NCBI GenBank assembly: GCA_030142905.1
Contig: JASJOG010000238.1
Coordinates: 1 to 64,000 of the forward strand
DNA length: 64,000 nucleotides
Direction: 5' to 3'
Source: Heliopora coerulea
Lineage: Eukaryota; Cnidaria; Anthozoa; Scleralcyonacea; Helioporidae
Part shown: positions 46,201 to 49,458 of the stretch, piece by piece
How positions within the stretch are numbered: the first letter of the stretch is position 1
Layout: every line of letters starts with the position of its first letter
Notes under the pieces: model-generated
Database searches by the model: none
The model's input: only the letters and a program-made list of their open reading frames with translations
Told to the model about the DNA's origin: nothing
Made by a program: the position numbers and the translations under genes

Positions 46201-48139
46201 CGGTTACATCATCAATAGCATGAAATGAGGACGGTTTCTGTTCAGCCGCCTTTTTCTTACGACACACTTTTTGCAAATGGCCAGCCTTTTTACAAAAATG
46301 GCATTTTTCCTTCTTGTAAGGGCAACTTTGGGCGTCATGTGTACCTTCACAACGATAACAGGTTGTTGAAGCCTCAGGTTTACTTCCTTCAACCTGCTTT
46401 TTCTCTTTTTTTGATTTACGATTACGCCTGGATTTAACATTAGACAAGCTATTGACAGTTTCTTTTGGTTCTCCATGGAGTGCTAGAACATCCTTATAAG
46501 ATTGCTCAATTGCAATGCACTTTTTTACAGCATTATCAAATGTGAGATCGTCTAAATCCACTTTCAATAGTTCACTCATCATTCTCTTGTCACGTATACC
46601 AGAAACAACACGATCGCGAAGCCGTTCTTGACGCATGGCATCGCTAAATTTGCACTCAGACGCCAGGTGCTTCAACACAGCTACATAATCAGACACTGAC
46701 TCACCAGGGTTCCTTTGGCGATTGTCAAAATCGTATCTCGCAACCAGGGCTGATTTCTGTGGTTTGAGATGTTTTTGTAGTCGCTCAACAATAATAGTGT
46801 AGGTGATCTCTTCTTCTTTAAGTTTCACCGGTGCAACTAAATCTCGGATAAGCTGGTAAGTTTCTGTAGGAATATTTGTGAGTAAAACTGCTTTCTTTGT
46901 TTTAGCGTCGTCGATACTGTTAGCGATGAAGAAGAAGTCCAGTTGTTCGATATACGACTCCCAGTCGGTTCCAGCGACATATTTCTGAACTTTTCCGATG
47001 CTACGAGGGTTTTCCACAACTCCTTCCATCATTTTCACTCTTAGTATCTTTTACGACTAACTTCTAGTTAAACAAATCCCGTAATCGTCGCCAGTTGTTA
47101 CGTTTTAGTCCCTAAAGTAACAATAAACTAAGTAAACTAGACAAGATGGCGGTTTTCTTGGTGGTCTCATTCAACCAACTACACAGTCACATGTTACACA
47201 GAAAACCCATAAACGAAACAGGTATCCCAATACATAACAATCACCAAACAGTCTAAGAGTTTCTCGCCATTGCCCTATGTTTACATAATAAACTTTGTTT
47301 GCATATTCTTTATTTAATTGTACACCTCATTTAAGTGATAAAGGAACCATCCACCTTAAAAATCTAGAACAACCAGTGGCCTGGTTAACCACCCTCCTCT
47401 CGAAAACCTGAAGCCAAGCCAGGCCTGACGAACCCCCCACTCTTCTGCAAAGTCCTAGATCAGCGCCTGAAGTGGACACTGCGAACTAACAGGTAGAATT
47501 CAAATTAAATTCCAAAATTCACGGCGGGGGATGATGTACGTTTGTGGACAGGTTTATAGAAACTTAGACCGACTTATACACTTTTAAACCAACAATTCAT
47601 TAAAAGTGTATAGATTGTTAAAGTCAACGAAACGGCATTCGATCATTAACGAACTGTATTTATCTGTTCACCTATGTAGTTTAGTTGGAATAATTAACAA
47701 TTATTCACCGAAGTGAATAGTGAATAGTGGTGGAAATTCACCGAGCCGCGAATTTTCTATATATCCTGAGTGCTTTTATTCCTAAAAAGTTAAGGGTCAA
47801 ATTTAGTTGCTTTTTAGTACTGTGTGGCAAGGCTAAATTTTTTATTAAGGTAATTTCCTTTTTCCGTAACTGAATCAAAATGGCAAGTCATTTTGTTTTG
47901 CTCAGAGATGAATAATGGAGGACAATGGGAGTTAGAGGAACGAATAAGATTGCGTAAAAAACACTATTGACATGCACACTTTATGCATATGATGGATAAT
48001 CAGTTTCTTCCCAGCACAGAAATGCGACTGATGTTTAACATATCATCAAATTTAATCGAAACTGTTTCAATCCCTTACCTTTTACTGGGACAATCTGAAC
48101 TGCAGACGTAAGAATTATTGCCGACAAAAAGAAATGCAT
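1107..48139 (-). CDS. Secreted YWTD-propeller / multi-EGF protein gene (5' part; runs off left edge)
   Basis: This is a predicted extracellular glycoprotein. Reading leftwards on the minus strand, splice phases chain consistently: signal-peptide exon (ends phase 1), propeller exon 1 (starts phase 1, ends phase 2), propeller exon 2 (starts phase 2, ends phase 1), then 1-1 symmetric EGF exons. Each EGF module has six cysteines, a D-V/I-N/D-E-C start and a C-x-N-x4-F-x-C segment. These are the calcium-binding and Asx-hydroxylation signatures of cbEGF domains. Most modules carry three or four N-glycosylation sequons (NxT before C2, NAT, NNT, NCS). I count 40 intact EGF exons, which would give at least about 1,850 residues if all were spliced in. 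Tandem cbEGF arrays are typical of fibrillin-, Notch- and LRP/nidogen-like matrix or receptor proteins. The leading propeller resembles LDLR class B repeats. The C-terminus is outside the window, so secreted versus membrane-anchored cannot be decided. I do not recognise a named orthologue. Confidence 0.85.
1392..1494. repeat. Fold-back (inverted-repeat) element
   Basis: Two imperfect arms of about 32 bp (1392-1424 and 1463-1494) are reverse complements around a short loop containing a 'ttttgag' motif. Related sequence lies at 25169-25265 and 57831-57945, so this is a dispersed fold-back family. Confidence 0.6.
1707..1823 (-). CDS. EGF exon
   Basis: Intact 117-bp phase 1-1 module that begins (D)INECTNDTC. 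The segment after C3 is KNTVGSF. The acceptor is CTTAG and the donor GTATGA. Confidence 0.88.
2020..2115 (+). mobile_element. Short LINE 3'-end fragment
   Basis: This about 90-bp stretch resembles the end of the reading frame and early 3' UTR of the LINE fragment just to its right (compare 2514-2600). It contains the same 'aggttaaaagaatac' stretch. It is a partial second copy with no coding capacity. Confidence 0.45.
2271..2665 (+). mobile_element. LINE ORF2 C-terminal fragment and 3' UTR
   Basis: A 98-codon open stretch (2271-2567) has the pattern of the extreme C-terminus of CR1/jockey-type reverse-transcriptase proteins: a basic region, then F-x-R-I-V-K-E-W-x-x-L-P-x-E-I-V and a terminal K-x-R-L-K-E-Y. 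No catalytic domain is present, so it is a 5'-truncated dead copy inside an intron of the EGF gene, in the opposite orientation. Confidence 0.65.
2802..2918 (-). CDS. EGF exon
   Basis: Intact 117-bp module: (D)VNECTNDAC, then HVNATC in place of the usual HGNATC. The first sequon is lost (NDA). Consensus splice sites flank it. Confidence 0.88.
3215..3331 (-). CDS. EGF exon
   Basis: Intact 117-bp module: (D)VNECGNTTC, then YNTDGSF after C3 and DSGFSGDG before C6. The acceptor is TTTAG and the donor GTATG. Confidence 0.88.
3674..3790 (-). CDS. EGF exon
   Basis: Intact 117-bp module with an unusual VDDC start (Asp in place of the conserved Glu before C1). It reads [12 protein letters not shown]. 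The donor is the stronger GTAAGG. Confidence 0.87.
4109..4568. repeat. 23-bp minisatellite, 20 copies
   Basis: The unit starts gggattgcagtcttc and ends tttgaaaa (23 bp). It repeats 20 times head to tail. Copies are identical except the last, which has one T-to-C change. Because 23 is not a multiple of 3 and the unit has few stops, spurious open frames cross it. It lies in an intron between EGF exons. Confidence 0.97.
4731..4847 (-). CDS. EGF exon with altered first calcium ligand
   Basis: Intact 117-bp module. The exon starts GT instead of AT after the TAG acceptor, so the phase-split first residue becomes Gly (GVDEC) rather than Asp, probably weakening calcium binding. It continues [11 protein letters not shown] and ends GDGLNCS. 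Confidence 0.85.
4975..5260. repeat. Array of short imperfect palindromes (TTTCAYATGTGAAA-like)
   Basis: Intronic stretch with repeated near-palindromic motifs such as ttcatatgtagaa, ttcatacgtgaaa and ttcatatgtgaa, spaced a few tens of bases apart. The same family is at 10245-10480 (plus two duplicated copies) and 29870-30155. Confidence 0.6.
5572..5687 (-). pseudogene. Decayed EGF exon (frameshift, lost acceptor)
   Basis: Recognisable as [16 protein letters not shown], but a net 4-base loss between C4 and C5 shifts the frame, and a stop follows before the final NCS. The intron side reads TTTG rather than AG, so the acceptor is gone as well. The donor GTAGG is retained. It should be skipped. 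Confidence 0.8.
5950..6066 (-). CDS. EGF exon
   Basis: Intact 117-bp module: (D)[15 protein letters not shown], then [14 protein letters not shown]. Proper AG and GT sites flank it. Confidence 0.88.
6641..6757 (-). CDS. EGF exon
   Basis: Intact 117-bp module: (D)[15 protein letters not shown], then [11 protein letters not shown]. It lies just left of the triplicated block, after about 800 bp of AT-rich intron with no other recognised feature. Confidence 0.88.
7558..7674 (-). CDS. EGF exon U1, copy A
   Basis: Intact 117-bp module: (D)[22 protein letters not shown]. The first 25 bases are shared with the exon at 22561, and the duplication breakpoint lies within that shared stretch. Confidence 0.88.
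7895..8011 (-). CDS. EGF exon U2, copy A
   Basis: Intact 117-bp module: (D)[27 protein letters not shown]. Consensus splice sites. Confidence 0.88.
8345..8461 (-). CDS. EGF exon U3, copy A
   Basis: Intact 117-bp module: (D)[22 protein letters not shown]. The donor is GTAAGG. Confidence 0.88.
8741..8857 (-). CDS. EGF exon U4, copy A
   Basis: Intact 117-bp module: (D)[15 protein letters not shown]. The usually aromatic residue before C4 is Val (GSVMC). The acceptor is CAG. Confidence 0.86.
9287..9405 (-). pseudogene. Frameshifted EGF exon, copy A
   Basis: 119 bp instead of 117. A 2-base insertion after GSF shifts the frame. The AG acceptor and a GT donor (GTTTGC) remain, so inclusion would disrupt the protein while skipping is frame-neutral. 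The same lesion is in copies B and C. Confidence 0.85.
9819..9935 (-). CDS. EGF exon U5, copy A
   Basis: Intact 117-bp module: (D)VNECINDTC, with HGKATC replacing HGNATC so the central sequon is lost. A 20-base homopolymer A tract lies a few bases upstream of the acceptor (9945-9964). Confidence 0.87.
10245..10480. repeat. Palindrome array, copy A
   Basis: Repeated 'ttcatttcac', 'gcatgtgaaat', 'ttcatacatgaaat' and 'ttcataagtgaaat' motifs. Same family as 4975-5260. Identical copies lie at 15246-15481 and 20247-20482 through the tandem triplication. Confidence 0.55.
10556..10672 (-). CDS. EGF exon U6, copy A
   Basis: Intact 117-bp module: (D)[24 protein letters not shown]. The acceptor is ATAG and the donor GTATGC. 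Confidence 0.87.
11075..11192 (-). pseudogene. Highly decayed EGF exon, copy A
   Basis: Starts recognisably after a CAG acceptor (GVDECGTE, then VNAVC) but loses C2, C4 and C5 and meets a TAG stop about 30 codons in. The left boundary is approximate. Confidence 0.65.
11681..11797 (-). CDS. EGF exon U7, copy A
   Basis: Intact 117-bp module: (D)[23 protein letters not shown]. Very close to the array consensus. Confidence 0.88.
12213..12306 (-). pseudogene. Deleted EGF exon, copy A
   Basis: 94 bp: about 23 bp covering the C2-C3 loop are missing. The frame shifts and a TAA appears directly after VNECSNL. AG acceptor and GT donor remain. The final cysteine region reads AATTGTTGAG. Confidence 0.85.
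12559..12675 (-). CDS. EGF exon U1, copy B
   Basis: Same exon as at 7558. The intron to its left is the one that precedes the exon at 22561, so this exon carries the recombination junction. Confidence 0.87.
12896..13012 (-). CDS. EGF exon U2, copy B
   Basis: Copy of the exon at 7895 with one synonymous difference (Thr codon ACA instead of ACG, position 12942). Confidence 0.87.
13346..13462 (-). CDS. EGF exon U3, copy B
   Basis: No difference seen from the exon at 8345. Confidence 0.87.
13742..13858 (-). CDS. EGF exon U4, copy B
   Basis: No difference seen from the exon at 8741. Confidence 0.86.
14288..14406 (-). pseudogene. Frameshifted EGF exon, copy B
   Basis: Carries the same 2-base insertion as the exon at 9287. 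Confidence 0.85.
14820..14936 (-). CDS. EGF exon U5, copy B
   Basis: No difference seen from the exon at 9819, including the HGKATC variant. Confidence 0.87.
15557..15673 (-). CDS. EGF exon U6, copy B
   Basis: No difference seen from the exon at 10556. Confidence 0.87.
16076..16193 (-). pseudogene. Highly decayed EGF exon, copy B
   Basis: Same decayed sequence as at 11075-11192. Confidence 0.65.
16682..16798 (-). CDS. EGF exon U7, copy B
   Basis: No difference seen from the exon at 11681. Confidence 0.87.
17214..17307 (-). pseudogene. Deleted EGF exon, copy B
   Basis: Same 23-bp deletion and stop as at 12213-12306. Confidence 0.85.
17560..17676 (-). CDS. EGF exon U1, copy C
   Basis: No difference seen from the exon at 12559. 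Confidence 0.87.
17897..18013 (-). CDS. EGF exon U2, copy C
   Basis: Identical by eye to copy A (7895). Lacks the synonymous change of copy B. Confidence 0.87.
18347..18463 (-). CDS. EGF exon U3, copy C
   Basis: No difference seen from the exon at 8345. Confidence 0.87.
18743..18859 (-). CDS. EGF exon U4, copy C
   Basis: No difference seen from the exon at 8741. Confidence 0.86.
19289..19407 (-). pseudogene. Frameshifted EGF exon, copy C
   Basis: Carries the same 2-base insertion as at 9287 and 14288, so the lesion predates the amplification. Confidence 0.85.
19821..19937 (-). CDS. EGF exon U5, copy C
   Basis: No difference seen from the exon at 9819. The adjacent A tract is again 20 bases. 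Confidence 0.87.
20558..20674 (-). CDS. EGF exon U6, copy C
   Basis: No difference seen from the exon at 10556. Confidence 0.87.
21077..21194 (-). pseudogene. Highly decayed EGF exon, copy C
   Basis: Same decayed sequence as at 11075-11192. Confidence 0.65.
21683..21799 (-). CDS. EGF exon U7, copy C
   Basis: No difference seen from the exon at 11681. Confidence 0.87.
22215..22308 (-). pseudogene. Deleted EGF exon, copy C
   Basis: Same 23-bp deletion and stop as at 12213-12306. Confidence 0.85.
22561..22677 (-). CDS. EGF exon bounding the triplicated block
   Basis: Intact 117-bp module: (D)[23 protein letters not shown]. Its low-coordinate 25 bases match exon U1 and the rest differs, so it is one parent of the hybrid exon at the unit junctions. 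Confidence 0.88.
22845..23440 (-). mobile_element. LINE 3' fragment (ORF2 C-terminus and 3' UTR)
   Basis: A minus-strand open stretch (23433-23074, 119 codons) has the RT-protein tail pattern: basic [11 protein letters not shown], then [16 protein letters not shown]. Below it is about 220 bp of non-coding 3' UTR. It is 5'-truncated with no catalytic domain, in the same orientation as the EGF gene and inside an intron. Confidence 0.7.
23579..23695 (-). CDS. EGF exon
   Basis: Intact 117-bp module: (D)[28 protein letters not shown]. The donor is GTAAGG. Confidence 0.88.
24002..24118 (-). CDS. EGF exon
   Basis: Intact 117-bp module: (D)[23 protein letters not shown]. The donor is GTAAGG. Confidence 0.88.
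24119..25715. other. Intron with fold-back fragments
   Basis: No exon seen. About 25169-25265 resembles the fold-back family at 1392-1494. An inverted repeat follows at about 25293-25355 (arms near 'cggtcatcttcgg' and 'ctgaagatgaccgg'). 25540-25600 is rich in 'atttcatt' repeats. Confidence 0.5.
25716..25832 (-). pseudogene. EGF exon with intact frame but lost AG acceptor
   Basis: The 117-bp module reads cleanly: (D)[34 protein letters not shown]. The donor is an acceptable GTGCA. The base pair just before the exon is GG rather than AG (CATTTGG then ATGTG), so normal splicing-in looks impossible. The change may be recent. A sequencing error or a non-canonical acceptor is the alternative. Confidence 0.65.
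26190..26306 (-). CDS. EGF exon
   Basis: Intact 117-bp module: (D)[22 protein letters not shown]. It ends FNCK instead of FNCS, removing the last sequon. The donor is GTACAA and the acceptor TTAG. Confidence 0.85.
26449..26486. repeat. Short (CCGT)n-like microsatellite
   Basis: Runs of 'ccatccgtccgtccgtccgt' with flanking degenerate tetranucleotides. Confidence 0.75.
26847..26963 (-). pseudogene. EGF exon with intact frame but lost GT donor
   Basis: The module (D)[34 protein letters not shown] is open across 117 bp. The donor reads TTATGC where its neighbours read GTATGC. The AG acceptor (CCTAG) is intact. Probably skipped. Confidence 0.65.
27845..27914 (-). pseudogene. Truncated EGF exon fragment
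   Basis: Only the first half survives ([21 protein letters not shown]), after which homology stops. The first residue codon and the AG acceptor are also altered. Confidence 0.7.
28696..28766 (+). pseudogene. tRNA-like sequence (tRNA pseudogene or SINE head)
   Basis: It folds roughly as a tRNA. The acceptor arms gagtcga and tcgagtc pair 6 of 7. A D-arm GCTC/GAGC flanks a GGTA-containing loop, and there is a T-arm around TTCAAAT. The anticodon arm is poor and position 33 is C rather than T, so it is unlikely to be a working tRNA. Confidence 0.5.
29008..29124 (-). CDS. EGF exon
   Basis: Intact 117-bp module: (D)[24 protein letters not shown]. The acceptor is CTAG and the donor GTACG. Confidence 0.87.
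29870..30155. repeat. Array of short imperfect palindromes
   Basis: At least eight motifs of the type ttcacatgtgat, ttcattagtgaaat, ttcacaaacgaaat, ttcatacgtgaaa and ttcattggtgaaa occur within 280 bp. Same family as 4975-5260. Confidence 0.6.
30296..30368 (-). pseudogene. Truncated EGF exon fragment
   Basis: The second half of an EGF exon (NAIES, then [14 protein letters not shown]) with a GT donor. Homology stops abruptly around 30368, so the first three cysteines and the acceptor are missing. Confidence 0.7.
31569..31688 (-). CDS. EGF exon (120 bp)
   Basis: Intact phase 1-1 module of the more divergent 5' group: (D)[37 protein letters not shown]. The donor is GTACG and the acceptor GCAG. 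Confidence 0.87.
32444..32563 (-). CDS. EGF exon (120 bp)
   Basis: Intact phase 1-1 module: (D)[36 protein letters not shown]. The donor is GTACGG and the acceptor CTAG. Confidence 0.88.
33385..33501 (-). CDS. EGF exon
   Basis: Intact 117-bp module: (D)[36 protein letters not shown]. The acceptor is TTTAG and the donor GTACC. Confidence 0.88.
33710..33826 (-). CDS. EGF exon
   Basis: Intact 117-bp module: (D)[36 protein letters not shown]. The acceptor is TCAG and the donor GTATTG. Confidence 0.88.
33827..36237. other. Large intron, dispersed repeats only
   Basis: No EGF exon or long frame. 35380-35420 contains a 'gctcgaaacgtta' motif like decayed Penelope/hammerhead repeats. 35715-35790 contains a G/C-run repeat ('agggggagtaaggggg') seen in many MITEs. 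Confidence 0.4.
36238..37543. mobile_element. Harbinger-like DNA element with GATCG-rich ends
   Basis: The ends are inverted repeats. The left end starts ggcccgtttccatataatc. The right end, reverse-complemented, starts ggctggtttccatataatc. Both are flanked directly by TATAA (36233-36237 and 37544-37548). Inside each end is about 100-200 bp of dense GCGATC/CGATCG motifs in both orientations. The interior carries an N-terminal transposase fragment (36918-37328, minus). At 1,306 bp it is too short for an autonomous PIF/Harbinger element. Confidence 0.75.
36918..37328 (-). pseudogene. Harbinger transposase N-terminal remnant
   Basis: A 136-codon open frame. Its first about 60 residues resemble the N-terminal region of PIF/Harbinger nucleases (HARBI1-like): a leucine-rich start, then H-R-F-W-V-R-R-V-F, a basic stretch and [12 protein letters not shown]. 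The rest does not resemble the catalytic domain and no DDE motif is seen, so the interior is deleted. Based on family memory, not a search. Confidence 0.5.
37620..37735. repeat. Degenerate (TATCC)n-like tract
   Basis: Pyrimidine-rich run of ctatc / tatccta / attctat words. Confidence 0.7.
37758..37874 (-). CDS. EGF exon
   Basis: Intact 117-bp module: (D)[36 protein letters not shown]. The donor is GTAAAA and the acceptor TTTAG. Confidence 0.88.
38074..38193 (-). CDS. First EGF exon of the array (120 bp)
   Basis: Module (D)[37 protein letters not shown]. The acceptor CCAG begins in phase 1, matching the phase-1 end of the propeller exon at 39836. This supports the link between propeller and EGF array. 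Confidence 0.88.
38552..38880. mobile_element. MITE-like element
   Basis: Imperfect inverted ends: left tagcctccaaaggcgaacgg, right (reverse complement) aggctaccataggcgtacgg. Long G and C runs ('aggggggggc', 'tgccccccaaa') lie internally. No coding capacity. Boundaries approximate. Confidence 0.5.
38929..39239. mobile_element. MITE with perfect 15-bp terminal inverted repeats
   Basis: Starts cagtggcgtacccag (38929-38943) and ends ctgggtacgccactg (39225-39239), an exact inverted repeat. The CAGTGGCG terminus is typical of hAT-derived MITEs. The target duplication is unclear because the flanks are TA-rich. Confidence 0.8.
39836..40224 (-). CDS. YWTD beta-propeller exon 2
   Basis: A 389-nt exon with acceptor TTGTTAG and donor GTAAG. 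It starts in phase 2 (completing the CA of the previous exon to Gln) and ends in phase 1 with IIVV(G). Repeated blade-like segments ([21 protein letters not shown], each followed by NR/YN-type strands) match the LDLR class B / YWTD propeller pattern, although the canonical YWTD is degenerate. With the 42262 exon it gives about 260 residues, the size of one six-bladed propeller. Several sequons suggest an extracellular location. Confidence 0.8.
40225..42261. other. Intron between propeller exons
   Basis: Contains the MITE at 41272-41860. No exon or other recognised element in the remainder. Confidence 0.5.
41272..41860. mobile_element. hAT-like MITE
   Basis: Starts cagtggcgtagctag and ends gtagctacgccactg, inverted repeats of the same family as 38929-39239. 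The 8-bp flanks ctatatat and ctttatat match 7 of 8, the target-duplication length of hAT elements. Confidence 0.7.
42262..42652 (-). CDS. YWTD beta-propeller exon 1
   Basis: A 391-nt exon with acceptor CCTAAG (42653-42658) and donor GTAAGTA just below 42262. It begins in phase 1, joining G+CT (Ala) from the signal-peptide exon, and ends in phase 2. Blade signatures are [35 protein letters not shown] and a D-I-Q-V-D-P-S-N ending, as in LDLR class B repeats. An in-frame stop just upstream of the acceptor rules out a longer exon. Confidence 0.82.
42836..42979 (-). repeat. 3' LTR of the Ty3 element
   Basis: 144 bp. In element orientation it begins TGTTATGTATTGGG and ends TAACA, so it has TG...CA ends. 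Confidence 0.92.
42980..42992 (-). other. Polypurine tract of the Ty3 element
   Basis: In element orientation a purine-rich GCAGGGAGGAAT directly abuts the 3' LTR, the expected plus-strand priming site. Confidence 0.75.
43058..47038 (-). CDS. Ty3-type Gag-Pol polyprotein
   Basis: A single open frame of 1,326 residues. In order it has a retrotransposon Gag region (about 20-190) and two CCHC-like zinc knuckles (about 227-259: C-x2-C-x4-H-x4-C, then C-x2-C-x4-H-x4-C). The aspartic protease follows with D-T-G-S at about 317-320. Reverse transcriptase has Y-L-D-D at about 595-598. RNase H has its catalytic Asp near 744 in [10 protein letters not shown]. The integrase HHCC zinc domain is about 964-1000, and its D-D-E core is at about 1028, 1082 and 1118. 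All catalytic residues I can identify are present. Gag and Pol are fused without a frameshift. The domain order (RT, RNase H, then integrase) is Ty3/gypsy, resembling the lineage often annotated K02A2.6-like in invertebrates. Probably translation-competent. Confidence 0.95.
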   Translation of the reverse strand: MKMMEGVVENPRSIGKVQKYVAGTDWESYIEQLDFFFIANSIDDAKTKKAVLLTNIPTETYQLIRDLVAPVKLKEEEITYTIIVERLQKHLKPQKSALVARYDFDNRQRNPGESVSDYVAVLKHLASECKFSDAMRQERLRDRVVSGIRDKRMMSELLKVDLDDLTFDNAVKKCIAIEQSYKDVLALHGEPKETVNSLSNVKSRRNRKSKKEKKQVEGSKPEASTTCYRCEGTHDAQSCPYKKEKCHFCKKAGHLQKVCRKKKAAEQKPSSFHAIDDVTVSFDDAVDLYHTTPSQGVRKPVVIPLYIEGSKIPMELDTGSAVSIVSESVYQKYLRHVPLRETTLKLRTYTGEIVKLSGIITVTVKYNEQRKEPSLYVMKTQGPCLFGREWLKHIRLNWPLFKLDTPLNNPQDVLNRYSSVFSNGLGQLKQIKAHLTVKGNASPAFWKPRPIALARKQAVENALDDLEAKGVIKKFTHSEWAAPIVTPVKRDGTIRVWGDFKVTINPHLKVDEYPLPRIDEIYANLSGGNEFSVIDLRQAYLQMELDDESKQYLTINTHRGLYQYQRLPYGVASAPAIWQRAMDQVLQGIKGVQCYLDDIIITGKTNPEHLQTLDKVLQRLEEYGLKANQRKCKFRQDSVEYLGHIISAKGLHQAPSKVQAIVDMPAPTDVTQLRSFIGMVQYNSKFLPNLSTALVPLNQLLHKGVAWRWTDHEEKCFQRVKNLLLENNVLAHYDPNLPSLMASDSSAYGLGAVLSHLMPDGSEKPIAYASRSLSQREKQYAQIEKEALSIVRGVRKFQTYLEGRNFTLVTDHKPLKYIMDPGKAIPVTAAARLQRWCLFLGAFSYDIKFRGTLQHANCDGLSRLPLAVSSPETPGEAEVYQVTVVEALPVKEKDLRIFTLRDPVLPRVLKLAQSGWSTEDSEPEVKPYLQCKDEISVHHGEILMWGTRVIVPQKLRERVLHTLHEGHISMVKMKGLARGYVWWPNLDKDIESKARSCQGCQELAKDPRAAPLHRWEYPAQPWQRIQIDFAGPVQGKMLLVCTDAHSKWSEIVIMKDTTAEETVEVLRSIFARMGLPEQIVSDNGSQFTSGTFKKFVDENGIRHVKGAPYHPSTNGLVERSVQSFKHALKADKSDRSMQHKLDRFLLAYRTAPHAKTEVSPAELLFGRNLRTRLNLLVPNVKRKVDGKLLQDESKQLTVLLEGQKVWIRNYRPGPKWLSGTVLESQGPLLYKVETTNNQTWKRHVEQLRSRESNDLPPTRKTEVSLEEDCISTKDTKPPVATAREPGSLRDDSPEPLQGPSSVDAPRTTRSGRIVKTTAKFKDFDLT
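47078..47093 (-). other. Primer-binding site of the Ty3 element
   Basis: Element orientation TGGCGACGATTACGGG, two bases after the 5' LTR. It starts TGG as expected for a site complementary to a tRNA 3' CCA end. The tRNA is not identified. Confidence 0.6.
47096..47239 (-). repeat. 5' LTR of the Ty3 element
   Basis: 144 bp, same ends as the left copy. About three substitutions distinguish the two. Confidence 0.92.
47240..48078. other. Rest of intron 1
   Basis: AT-rich, with no recognised exon or element apart from the possible MITE end at 47430-47469. Confidence 0.45.
48079..48139 (-). CDS. Signal-peptide exon (translation start of the EGF gene)
   Basis: From an ATG at 48139 the exon encodes [20 protein letters not shown] and stops at a GTAAGG donor in phase 1. 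This is a typical secretory signal: a short start, a hydrophobic core FFLSAIIL, and small residues TSA near a plausible cleavage site. The phase fits the propeller exon at 42652, giving Gly-to-Ala codon completion (G+CT). The ATG is preceded by TTTCCAG, which could be a splice acceptor, so a separate 5' UTR exon is possible. An out-of-frame ATG lies 11 bases upstream. Confidence 0.75.
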
Positions 48140-48282
48140 CTGGAAAGCATTTTAAGACACGAAGTTAGGCCAGTATCACACTAAACTTCATAAAATTAAG
48201 ATATACCAAAACCATGCATATCTTTGCTCGGTCATATCTTTTATGAAGGTAAATAATAATGACAATTACCAAAACAGTAAAA

Positions 48283-48445
48283 CTGAAGATGGCGATTACG
48301 ATAGCGATGGTGACGATAATGATGATGGTGATAATAATGATGATGGTACTGGTGATGATGATGATAATAATGTGATGATGATGGTGATAATGATGGTGAT
48401 GGTGATAATGATGGTGATGGTGATGATGATGATGATGGTGATGAC

Positions 48446-48476
<31 letters not shown>

Positions 48477-48660
48477 GTGATGACGATGATGATGATGATG
48501 ATGACGATGATGATAGAGATGATGATGATAATAAAGATGGTGGTGTTGGTGATGATGATGGCAGTGATGATGATGACGATGGTGATGATGATGGTGATGA
48601 TGATAATAATGATGATGATGGTGGTGGTGATGATGATTATAATGATTATGATGACGGTTG
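48283..48660. repeat. (GAT)n / (ATG)n microsatellite block
   Basis: About 380 bp of almost pure gatgat with ggt, gac and aat interruptions. It lies only about 150 bp upstream of the EGF gene's start codon, so it could sit in the promoter or 5' UTR region. Confidence 0.95.
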
Positions 48661-48776
48661 TGATTTGGTATATATAATGATAGTTATACCGATAATGATA
48701 ACGGTAGTATCAATAAAAATAATAATAATTGTATTCATTTAATTGAAATACGTATTTATAATTGCTAGAGCTGATA

Positions 48777-49427
48777 GGTGATGGCAGTGGTTCACAGATT
48801 GATAAACTTTATAAGTTGCAAAAACGAGCTGCTTGAGTGATAACGGGTTTAAATTATGAGTTTAGATCAACTGAAATTTTTGAAAAGCTAGGATGGGGAC
48901 CGAGAGAATCCACCCTTAAGAAACGGGAACATATAATGACATTTAAGGCTCTACGTGGCTTAACACCAAAATACTTATCTGACTTCTTTGTCGATTGTCA
49001 TAGCGACATATGTCAATTAAGAAGCAACGATCTAAAACTTTATTTAAACAAGCCAAAAACAAACTATTTGAAAAAGAGCTTTTCCTACCAAGGTGCTGTA
49101 TTCTGGAATGACCTACCAACCGAGATTGTTGATTGGATATGATCAACTTTCTATTTGTTCATTTAAAACTTTAATTAAAAATTATTACAATAACTTGACG
49201 AGACCAAAATACCCATCAACATAAATTTGGGCTGGCAAATAAGCATTTATAACATTTTTAACATTCTTAACCTTTTTAATGTAAATATTATAGTTAGAAG
49301 TAATTTAGTTGTTAACATTTTAGTTGTATTGTAGATATATCTGTGCATGTAAACGGCCCCTTCAAAATCAGCTTTTAATATACATAAGTAGGCTAGGGCG
49401 CTGAAGGGTTACCGTTTTCAAATAAGT

Positions 49428-49458
<31 letters not shown>

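Larger units (their letters stand above)
42836..47239 (-). mobile_element. Ty3-type LTR retrotransposon, complete-looking
   Basis: Two 144-bp LTRs in the same orientation bound a single uninterrupted Gag-Pol frame. A primer-binding region and a purine tract are in the right places. Flanking 5-mers gtcac and atcac match 4 of 5. LTRs differ at about 3 of 144 positions, so insertion is fairly recent. It sits in intron 1 of the EGF gene in the same orientation. Confidence 0.93.
42788..47469. mobile_element. Possible hAT-like MITE split by the Ty3 insertion
   Basis: The left edge reads cagtggcggatccaggggg, the usual start of CAGTGGCG-type MITEs. The sequence at 47430-47469 resembles a diverged inverted right end (tcctagatcagcgcctg). 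The retrotransposon at 42836-47239 sits between them. No convincing 8-bp target duplication was found. Confidence 0.35.

Noticed and set aside
43580..46437. Plus-strand frames of 60-87 codons across the Ty3 element
   Set aside because: Antisense shadows of the 1,326-residue Gag-Pol frame.
48243..48677. A 144-codon frame rich in Met and Asp
   Set aside because: Pure translation of the GAT microsatellite.
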